This document shows positions 55,777-64,000 of a DNA stretch of 64,000 nt, piece by piece; the stretch's first letter is position 1; each line of letters starts with the position of its first letter. The DNA comes from Pohlia nutans (taxonomy: Eukaryota > Streptophyta > Bryopsida > Bryales > Mniaceae), in contig CM040092.1 in the NCBI GenBank assembly GCA_022496805.1, positions 21,532,113 through 21,596,112 on the forward strand, written 5' to 3'. The notes under the pieces were generated by a model. It saw nothing but the letters and a program-made list of their open reading frames with translations. It was not told the origin of the DNA and ran no database searches. The translations under genes and the position numbers were made by a program.

Positions 55777-57680
55777 TGACCATGTGCAAATATAATGTGG
55801 CAGACCCAACCCTGTTACAATTGCTAGTACTATTTTGTGGGTACGTACACGGACAGCATGATGATGTGGGAGCTCGATCACTCATCTCCCTGGACTGAAC
55901 ATATTCATGAATTTTATTATCGGATTGAATGCAGTTCTGTCTCTTCGATTTTCTTTCTGACACAACAGGGCTACCGATACTAGGTTTTGCAGAACTCTGG
56001 AACAGGGATACTTCGAGTGCTGTTTCAGTGCGCTCAGACTAATGATTAGGCATTCATGAAAATGTTGACAGTAATTAAAAGACCACCGGAGAAAAATGTT
56101 ATTATAATGAACGTGGGATTGACACATGGAGAATTTTGTAATTATGTTCTTCATTCAATTCACTCTATTGATCATTCCTTGTCATAGTACTTTAAATCTC
56201 TAAGTAGTTATCAAGATATGTAATGCAGATCTACAGTGGTCAGTGATAGATTTCCGAGGGTACATGCAGTATGTCTTTCTTTGTAAGTGGCCTCTGAATG
56301 CTTTGATTATGATTTTGACAGACCTAGGCTACAAATTTTTTGTTTTAAAATCAATGAGTAGTTTGCCAAATACCGTAGTTATATTATAAATTACAATGTA
56401 GTATCATAGTACCGGTATATGACAGATTCTCAGACGGATTTTTTAAATAGAAAAACTAAGATTTCGAGCTCGATCTTATTTGCAGCGTACTGTGCAACAA
56501 TTTTTATTTTGTCTTTATTGTTGATATTAAGGTTCTTTAGCCCTTGTGAGGTGTACCTTCGAATAAGAATGGTTGTACAAGAATCGCTGTAGGGGATCCT
56601 AGAATATTGGACATGCCACGTCATTATTTACCTAAAGAATGATGATTGAGGGTTGGAAGTCCACCTCAAGAATTACATGTTTTGGATTTTTATTTGTTTC
56701 ATGAAGTGAGAGCGAAAGGGTGAATCCTTGCAAAGGATAAAGAACCTTATGTTGCTTTAAATGAAAAGTACACCACCACATGTAAAAGAGAACACCAAAC
56801 ATTGTGATTTGTAGGTTGTTTTAGGAAAAAGAGAAGTTTGTTAGTTTATGGTGTCTTTGCTTTTTTGTTTTTTTTGTTTTTCCTTAAAATGTGTCATTAT
56901 TTCTTAAAATGCCAGAAGGTTCTTTAGCTCTTTTTTGTCACACCTCATAATTTGGCCACTATTCTTGAATCACTGTAGCAAATCCCTGAATCATGGCAAG
57001 TCCACATCATCTTTAACTAAAAAAGTTGGGTGGTGAGACTTTTGAAACATTTACAATGCTACTGTTGAAAAGGGTGGACTCCACTAACTCCTAAAGAACC
57101 TTATGACCTTATTCCGTCTCCAAAATGTTGTTTCTTTTTGGCCATAAAATCAGTCTTAAATCGCTTAATATAAGGAACAATTTGCCTTGCAGTAAAAAAG
57201 TTATTTTTCTTAAAGTTTGCCTTACAGTGAAAAAAATAAATAAATTGCTTTTTGTTAGAATTTAACTTATGAGGGGTAGATTTCTTTTTAGTGTTAAATA
57301 ATGAGTCCACTGTGAGGTCTTCTTCTGGCTCCAGACAACCTGCATGTTATTCCTACTGCCAAAGACATTCTGACTATGGTACAAAATTTGCAATTTTTGT
57401 ATACACATGTTTTGAATGCTTGTACAACACAAAGGGCTTAAAATTTTGACTGGAAATTGCTGAAGCTGACAGAGTGACATGCAAGAAATTCACCCCACAA
57501 CTCAGAAAACGTTTGCAGCCAGTTGAGTAAATCCTACAAAAGAAAATAACAGATTTCTGGTTGAGGTTGTCCTGGCAGACTGGCCCCAACTGAAGTGTAC
57601 AATACCCGTTTGCTTATTCACACGTCCACCCAGGGTTGTCATGTCTGACATTATTTTTTAACTTGACATGATCGATGGTC
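55777..57680. other. Downstream DNA, nothing recognised
   Basis: No gene, terminus or tandem repeat is recognised in 1.9 kb after the TPD1-like exons. The phrase TTCTTTAGCYCTT and references to CACTGTAGCAAATCC-like sequence recur weakly near 56530, 56590, 56920 and 56970, perhaps from an old repeat. Confidence 0.35.
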
Positions 57681-58228
57681 TAAGGGCCTGTTTACACCAT
57701 GGACCATGAACTCGTCACACGGCCCTCTAAAAGTTGTGATTGGATGTTGAACTCGTCCTGGGAGCATTGCGGTTTACACCAAGGAAAAAATGTCAAAGTG
57801 GCCACGGAGTTTGAGGTCCCCAAAAAACAATATTTAAGGCCTACATTATCCACTAACATGGTCCAACGGCTTTTCCGTTGAGAGAGGCAAAAGAGGTGGT
57901 CTTGTAGAAAAAGCAAGGGCCCGTCGTAGAGAAATGCCTTTATAATATTTTTTTAATGAACAAATTCAAAAGAAGACAAAAGATTAATTTCTTTTCCAAA
58001 ACTGCCATTTTTGGACATATACTAAAAAAATCAGGACATCCACTTTTTGGTACATGGTCATTCCTCTTGGTCCACATTCGGTTTACACCTAGTGAAGGGC
58101 CCATAAACCTTGTAAATTGATTTTTTTTAATAACTCGAACCATGGAAGTCGTCCCATGAAGTCAGACCATGGAAAATAGCCATCTTCCATGGTCCGACTT
58201 CATGGTCGATGGTGTAAACCGCCCCTTA
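57681..58228. mobile_element. Unclassified inverted-repeat element P
   Basis: The left end TAAGGGCCTGTTTACACCAT followed by GGACCATGAA pairs with the right end, whose complement reads TAAGGGGCGGTTTACACCAT then CGACCATGAA. The terminal repeats are about 30 bp with few mismatches; length 548 bp. No coding capacity. The target duplication is unclear, so the superfamily (hAT is possible) is open. Confidence 0.65.
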
Positions 58229-58760
58229 TTAGACAAAGTGTCAAAGTATGTTATACAAGTATATAGTAGTCATACATATGAAGCCTAAGGGACCTTTAGG
58301 AATTAAGCACGGACTCTAATGAATCACGTAAGAACACATATCACTCGATTTAAATAATAATGATTATTATTGGACAAAGTTGGTATGTGGCTAACACTAT
58401 ATTTATTAATTTGAGAATTTCCACAATTATATATATATATATATATGTATATGTATGCACGCAAACACCCTGTTGCAATGCACCAACATTACATTGGGAA
58501 CGTGGGAATCAATTGGGAACATAAAAGGAACATAGGAACTTCGGGAACATTAGGGAACGCTAGGAAATGTGATCCGAAGCTTTGGGAAACATTATGAGAA
58601 CCGTGGAGAACGATTTGAGAACATGATGAAAAATTGAATGAAAAATATGGATGTGAAATGTGAATGATTTTCTGACATGATGTTGTGACGGATATCAGTC
58701 ATGGTAGTGACATGGTATTGTCACTGTGTACTTAGGATAATACATACTATATAAGTATAA

Positions 58761-58765
<5 letters not shown>
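58229..58765. repeat. Intergenic DNA with GGGAACATTA-type repeats
   Basis: A short AT run is at about 58430-58446. Around 58495-58625 the words GGGAACATTAGGGAACGCTA and close variants recur at 9-14 base intervals, a decayed tandem repeat. No gene. Confidence 0.5.

Positions 58766-58853
<88 letters not shown>
58766..58853. repeat. (AT)n microsatellite
   Basis: About 87 bases of pure AT. The Tc1-like element begins at its right edge, so the run supplied the TA target. Confidence 0.95.
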
Positions 58854-58857
<4 letters not shown>

Positions 58858-60490
58858 CTCACAAAACTGTTTTAGTGTTTGGAAAATCTACCTTTGATTA
58901 AATTTAGATGGCACCATGCAAAAGCAAATGGTCATGTGTAAGTTCCAATTAATTTGTAATGCAAGTTTAGAGGTCACATGTTAGAAGCAATGGCATGCAG
59001 AAGCACACATGCACAATAATCATAAGCTCAAAGCCAAATAAATCAATGGAACAATTTTGTGAGTGCATTGTGTACAAGAACCTGCTTTGTTGTAGAGTTG
59101 TGCAGATTGATTAGACTTGCACTCTTGTCCTATAGAGGTGTGCAATATTGATTAGACTTGTACTCTTGTTGTTAAGTTGTGTGTACACACCATTTCTTTT
59201 GATTTTCTTTGTACTTTGAAGTCCATGCTCCCAAGTAGAAAAGATGGTTTGTCCATTATCTTCTCAAAAGAAATTAGATGTCATTTCCATGTTGCAGAGA
59301 GGGGTTGGTGTTAGAGAAGTGTCAAGGAGTTTGCATGTAGGTGTTGGAACTGTACACAGACTTTGAAAGAAATTTGTTTCTATTGTAGAATTATCTCATG
59401 GAGGTAGACCAAGAAATTAGACTCCTGCAATGGAACGGTCTTGTATGTTGAATATGACTAGAGGGAAGCTTAATACTGTTGTAGAGGCTACAAAAAAATG
59501 TGCAAGAGGCATTTGGGATGCAAGTGTGTTGAAACAATGAAATGTGCTTTGCGTAGAGGTGGTTTACAATCACAAGTGAAGCAAAAAAAAACCACGTCTT
59601 TCAATCAAGAATGTCAAAGCACGTTTAGACTTTGCAAGAGTCCATTTAGATTGGACTATAGATGATTGGAGTCGTGTCATTTTCTCTGATGAGTCTAAAA
59701 TCAATTGATTTTGTTTTTATGGAATCTCTTGGTGTTGGAGTCATGATCCACATGAGTTGTCAACTTGTACTGTTATAGAGACAGTAAAGCATGGTGGTGG
59801 TGGGATCATGATTTGGGGTAGTATGACTAGTCATGGGCCAGGATTAGTGTACAAAATTAAAGGTCGCCTCAATCAACATGGATACCGTCAAATTTTAAAG
59901 CAAACAATAGATGGTACAATCAGATAATATAAATTAGATGCTACAAAAGTCATTTTTCAGCAAGATAATGCTTTTGTTCACACCACAAAAATGATGCAAG
60001 AATGGTTCTCAAGGCAAAGATTTAGTCTTCTAATGTGGCCATCCCAATCTCCTTATTTAAATCCCATAGAACATCTATGGGCAATCCTCAAAAGGAGATT
60101 GAATCAATATGATTCACCTCCAAAAGGAATGATTGAATTATGGGAACGTGTAGTTCAAGTTTTTTCTTCTATTACTACACATGATTGCAAGAGACTTGTT
60201 GAAAGCATGCCCAAAAGGATGGAACTGTAGTAGCTTTAAAAGGGAAATGAACAAAGTATTAGGTAGCTTACTTAGAGCACTCACAAAACTGTACCAATGT
60301 ATATACTGATTTTAAGCTTTCATTTTTCCTTCAATAATACTTGATTTAGTTGAAACTTTTTACATATGTGTACTAGATTGGATGTAGAATATGCCTCAAA
60401 TTACTATTTGAAAGTTTGAACATCCATTTGTCTGAAACTTCTTCTTGAATTTAGAAGTTCTAATGATTGGAACATTTTTGTGAGGTACTG
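58852..60490 (+). mobile_element. Complete Tc1-like DNA transposon
   Basis: A 1639-bp element, the usual Tc1 size. The left end is TAGTACCTCACAAAACTG and the complement of the right end is CAGTACCTCACAAAAATG, flanked by TA at 58850-58851 and 60491-60492. The CAGT start at TA is typical of Tc1; the left copy has C changed to T. It holds one decayed transposase gene. Confidence 0.85.
59244..60230 (+). pseudogene. Tc1-like transposase (DD34E, broken)
   Basis: Starts MVCPLSSQKKLDVISMLQ with a helix-turn-helix (GVREVSRSLHVGVGTVHRL). The first stop (TGA) is directly after. Further stops and at least one frameshift follow before 59590, and single stops occur after DESKIN and GTIR. Catalytic residues are all visible: D in VIFSDESKIN, D in IFQQDNAFVH, and E in LNPIEHLW, 34 residues after the second D. 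The normally conserved PDLNP reads PYLNP. It ends LVESMPKRMEL and TAG at 60230. It would have catalysed TA-targeted cut-and-paste transposition. Confidence 0.85.
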
Positions 60491-60597
60491 TATGAATACT
60501 AAATATTGGCTATATAAGGTGATTATCTTAAAGTCCTTCCAGTGTATGAATACTAAATATTGGCTATATAAGGTGATTATCTTAACCCTTAAACGTA
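60491..60597. repeat. 54-bp tandem duplication
   Basis: TATGAATACTAAATATTGGC and the following bases occur at 60491-60544 and again from 60545. The second copy is interrupted after its TTAA (60582-60585) by element W and finishes as AGTCCTTCCAGT at 61129-61140. Confidence 0.9.
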
Positions 60598-61128
60598 CCA
60601 CTCCTTTGTAGGAAAGTCAAACTACACAATTTAGCCTTCAAGATTTATCAAAATATATTTTGTAATATTTTTCATGCATGGAATTGAATGTTTCTTATGA
60701 GTCTTGAAATTTTCAGACTTTTTTGATTTAATACGGCCTTTTTAACAAATTTTTAAGTCAAATACTTCAAAAAATATTTTTTATTACAAAAAATCTTTAA
60801 AAAATTAATATTTTTTTGGGAGCAAGTACAAATTACAATGGAGAATCACATGATATGTTTTCCATAGAAATTTTTTATTTAAATTTTGAAATTCGAAAGG
60901 TGAACATCCTATGTAGTGTAATTCAAACCTTGAGCTACAAAGCTTGCACAAGCAATAAAATACTCAATAATTGGAATTTTTAAGATTTGAAAAGTTGAGT
61001 TCAAACTAGACTTAATAAACTTCATTTTCTTAGTTGGGTGTATTAGCAACAAAAGTCGTCTTCAAGATCAAAATTGGGTTTGACCAACAAACGTCCAGAA
61101 ACTGGATGCCTGGACGTTTAGGGGTTAA
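60582..61128. mobile_element. TTAA-flanked miniature element, family W
   Basis: A 547-bp element that starts TTAACCCTTAAACGTACC and ends GGACGTTTAGGGGTTAA. The neighbouring unit at 60528-60542 keeps the empty site CTTAAAGTCCTTCCAGT, so the element added itself plus one extra TTAA. The interior is unique in the window and non-coding. Confidence 0.85.
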
Positions 61129-61140
61129 AGTCCTTCCAGT

Positions 61141-61686
61141 CTCAAATTCAAGTTATTGAATATTGTGTTCTATGCTATTGGGAAAATTCCCGCTGTGACT
61201 AAGTTTGAAGTACTTAACCTTGTAAGTGTTTTTTTTACAAGAAAGTAAGTGCAAGTACGCGAACTGCTCATAAATTTCTACTCGAGGCTTCTTGTCGGTT
61301 GATAGATGACAAAGAAACCTCACTGAGAGAATGCTGCTGATACGTCTCGTTGTCTGTCCTTTGAATTGTGCAGGCACTTGAGGGCCACAACCTGTACCAC
61401 TCTTTAGCTCTGAATTTGCAAATCGGCCAAATAGTGCAAGAACACAATGACAGCTTCTTTCATTTGTTGAAACTTGTATTTAAATTATTTTAAAAAAAAG
61501 TGCAAAGAAGGGTGGTACAATGACAACAGTCAATGATGGTGATGTGCAGAGAGCGATGACTGCCATCACTTATGCATCAAGTTCAGCAGGCTGCTTTCAC
61601 TTGTAACTTCAGTTTTCATTCAATCTTGTCAATCCTTTCTCAGAAACTGAGATTAGTGTATGTCAGCTTATGCATGATTATGTGAG
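61141..61686. other. Intergenic DNA, nothing recognised
   Basis: No gene or terminus is seen; the 74-residue minus-strand open frame lacks a domain. Confidence 0.35.
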
Positions 61687-61693
61687 TTAACCC

Positions 61694-62857
61694 TTAACCC
61701 CTTAACCCCTAACTGCCTGAGCGTCCATTTTTTGGACGATGTACAGATTTCATCCATAAATTTTCATCCATCATGCACTTTTTGCAGTGTGGAATTTTTA
61801 CTGTAGATTCTATGGGAAGTTAGCTTCATGCACATGCGATCCGATTAGAAAGGGGATGATTTGTGAAATTTTTATGCCTCATTTCATGTTGTAGTGATTC
61901 ACCCAAAATTTTGAAGATTTTAGTGTAAAAGTGCTCTAAAAAAAGTCAACTCATAAAATTAAGCAACCAAAAAATCTCCAAAAATATTTACACTCAAAAG
62001 TATTACATTTCAACCAATCACAAAAAAAATTCATCCGTAGATTGTCAATATCTTATTCGTAATTGAATTACAAAATAATTTTGAATTTCACGTTTCAAAT
62101 TTTATACAAAATTATTGGTAATAGCAAGCATAGATCTAACCATATGGATAGAATCTAAAATTCATTATGTACAACTTTTATTCATATATCAAGTTCAAAA
62201 TATCCCTCTGGGATGCATTTTATAATGCATCTTTGCAAAACTGCCGAATTTGGAGAGGGCTCTAGGCATTTAGGGGTTAAATGTCACAGCGTCCAGTTTC
62301 TGGACGACTAACAGATTCAAATCCTCCCTACGTTCTCATCAATGCTTGGATGAAAGTCATCCAATTTTTTGGAGATACTTCACCAAGTTGTTGTCCTATC
62401 TAATGGTTGGATTTACTCATACTTGAGTACGTATTTTTCTAAAATTACAAATGTAGAAGTATGTCAAGTCATTGACCAAGCCAAATTTGCATTAACTGTA
62501 GTTCAAAAGTGGCCTTGCAAATATGAGGTCATAGATTTAAGAAACACAAAAATTTCAAAGAATCACCAGGTTTAAGAGTATCTCATTTCAAACTCATTCC
62601 AACAAATTTTACTCAAAAAATATTAAAATCTTGTTTGTAATCAAATTTAGAAGGAATTTTTAATTTTAACTTTCAAATTTTATAATTAAATATTGGTGAT
62701 AGTATTAGTGAATTGAACCGTACGGATGGAATCTAAAATTCAAAATCTAGAACTTTCATTTGTATATCAATTCCAAAATATTATTCTAAATAGAACTTTA
62801 TGATGATTTTTCTCAAATTGTCAATTCTAGGGACACCTTGGTACGTTTAGGGGTTAA
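61694..62857 (+). mobile_element. Family B element, middle level of the nest
   Basis: It starts TTAACCCC at 61694, is cut at its internal TTAA by an A element, resumes at 62277 with TTAAATGTCACAGCG and ends GGTACGTTTAGGGGTTAA. It matches the uninterrupted copy at 5965-6540. A CCGTACGG palindrome is at 62719. Confidence 0.75.
61702..62280 (+). mobile_element. Family A element, innermost level of the nest
   Basis: A 579-bp intact copy, TTAACCCCTAACTGCCTGAG to CTAGGCATTTAGGGGTTAA, inserted into the terminal repeat of family B. Confidence 0.8.
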
Positions 62858-63392
62858 CTGCCTAAGCGTTCAGTTTTTGAACAATGTACAGATTTCATCC
62901 ACGTTTTCTCATCTGCCATGCACTTTTGCCAGCGTGGATTTTGTACTATAGATTTTATTGGAAGTTAGATTCATGCATGTGAATCCATTAGAAAGAAGAT
63001 GATTTGTGAAAAATTTATGCCTCATTTCATGTAAGATCTTAGTTCAAAATAGATCAAAAGTGCTCTTGAAAAGTCAACTCATAAAACTAAGCAACTAAAA
63101 AATCTCCAAAAATCGCTACACTGAGAGTATTACATTTCAACCCAACACAAAAAATTTCATTTACAGATTGTCAATATTTTATTTGTAAGAATTTGAATTT
63201 TGAGTTTCAAATTTTATACAAAAATATTGGCGATTGCAATCACAGATTTAACTGTATGGATAGAATGTAAAATTCATATTGTACAACTTTTATTCATACA
63301 TCAAGTTCAAAATATCCCTCTTAATTGGATTTTATAATGCATCTTTGCAAAAGTGCTCAATTTTGAGAAGGTTGGATATAGTCATTTAGGGA

Positions 63393-63918
63393 TTAGCCCC
63401 TAAATGACAGAGGGGGTAAGGGCAAAACCTAGATGTGTTATAAAATGTTACCGTAGCAACTTTGATGAAGTTTGGTCCAAAAGAGAAAATAAGATTCATG
63501 ATGTTTAGTAATTATCCGTACAGTCAAACTTTCAAAAAATGTTTAAGATATTTATTTAATGAATTTAGAAGCATTTACCATTTAATATTCACCAAAATTA
63601 CAAATTTTATTTTAAAATTTGAAATTTGGTATGAATGGTTAAAACTAGACATTCAATTCTAAAATTAAAAAAAAATGTTTTCAAAGGACATCATTAGTTT
63701 CCCCAAATAGTAAATTTTATAATACTAGGACAATATCGAGGTCTTTGTCTTTGAAAATTTCTCTTCAGTGGAGTTTAACTCGGATTGACATGACTCAAAT
63801 TGGGTTGGAAAATAGACTTGATTTCCTATTTGAAAATATGTTTTACTTTTTCTAATTTTTTTTTTCTACCTAGGCATCCCATAAAAAATGGGCAACAACC
63901 ATAAAATGGTCGTTTCAT
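63393..63918 (+). mobile_element. Family C element with lost right end
   Basis: It starts TTAGCCCCTAAATGACAG, sharing its target with the preceding A element. It follows family C to AAAATGGTCGTTTCAT near 63918, where other copies would continue to AGGGGTTAA. Confidence 0.65.
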
Positions 63919-63927
63919 CATTGGTGC

Positions 63928-64000
63928 CACGGCCTTTCCTTCATGCACTCTGCTCATCACCTTGAGCCTCGACCTGTCCACTTAGCTGCTGATGAAGTAC
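63928..64000 (+). repeat. Dispersed repeat at the window edge
   Basis: CCTTTCCTTCATGCACTCTG and GTCCACTTAGCTGCTGAT match 10221-10300 (plus) and 42395-42470 (minus). It continues beyond the window. Confidence 0.45.

Larger units (their letters stand above)
61687..63396 (+). mobile_element. Family A element, outermost of a three-level nest
   Basis: Its first bases TTAACCC are at 61687. After the internal TTAA it is split by the B element and resumes at 62854 with TTAACTGCCTAAGCG. It ends GTCATTTAGGGATTAG at 63396 (target decayed). The A body matches the other family members. Confidence 0.7.

Noticed and set aside
61687..61709. Telomere-like repeat (TTAACCC)n
   Set aside because: The apparent repeat is three nested transposon ends; its elements resume at the expected points downstream.
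2640..63396. TA as the target of the TTAA families (Tc1/mariner type)
   Set aside because: Most copies have T before and A after the TA on both sides, and the empty site beside W is TTAA; a four-base target is the simpler reading, although the palindrome prevents strict proof.
1..64000. CRISPR array, operon or bacterial features
   Set aside because: No spaced direct repeats of that kind and no tightly packed open frames; introns and plant elements show eukaryotic nuclear DNA.

Overview
The window is nuclear plant DNA: AT-rich, gene-poor and packed with nested transposons. The plant assignment rests on a TPD1 (TAPETUM DETERMINANT 1)-type gene, a spliced gene with GT-AG introns, and plant Stowaway and CACTA miniature elements. 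The abundance of TTAA-flanked, piggyBac-style miniatures and of Tc1-type transposases with 34 residues between the last two catalytic positions looks unlike a typical flowering plant. A non-flowering land plant (bryophyte, lycophyte or fern) is my inference; the species cannot be named from the sequence.

Only two host loci have real support. A four-exon gene (17623-19256, + strand, promoter and 5' UTR from about 16020) encodes a 259-residue membrane protein of unknown function with a glycine/aspartate-rich linker and four hydrophobic segments. A TPD1-like locus (about 53185-55776, + strand) carries two tandem terminal exons for the secreted six-cysteine domain but only one recognisable set of upstream exons. 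Fragments of U2 snRNA genes lie in a long inverted repeat at about 11470-12460.

Most of the rest is mobile DNA. The dominant component is a group of non-autonomous families (called A, B, C, D, F, G, H, I, J, U, W, X here) that begin TTAACCCYTWAA and end with the complement, always at TTAA. More than thirty copies cover roughly a third of the window. They repeatedly inserted into each other, including into the TTAA that lies a few bases inside their own terminal repeats, giving Russian-doll nests at 19799-20615, 36228-37343, 40873-41982 and 61687-63396. A duplicated unoccupied site next to copy W (60491-61141) shows the TTAA target directly. No transposase for this group is present.

Autonomous-type elements are all broken. 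A complete 3559-bp pogo/Tigger-like element (20990-24548, TA target, DD35D transposase) has five in-frame stops and two compensating frameshifts. A Tc1-like element (58852-60490, TA target, DD34E) is also decayed. A second Tc1 remnant lies at 38680-39220. Smaller elements include three CACTA miniatures, two complete Stowaway elements (one in an intron of the membrane-protein gene), a TA-flanked miniature, a 1.7-kb element with long terminal repeats and two internal palindromes (45291-47008), and several unclassified inverted-repeat elements. Simple repeats include (AT)n, (CATA)n, (GATA)n and a 64-base poly(A).
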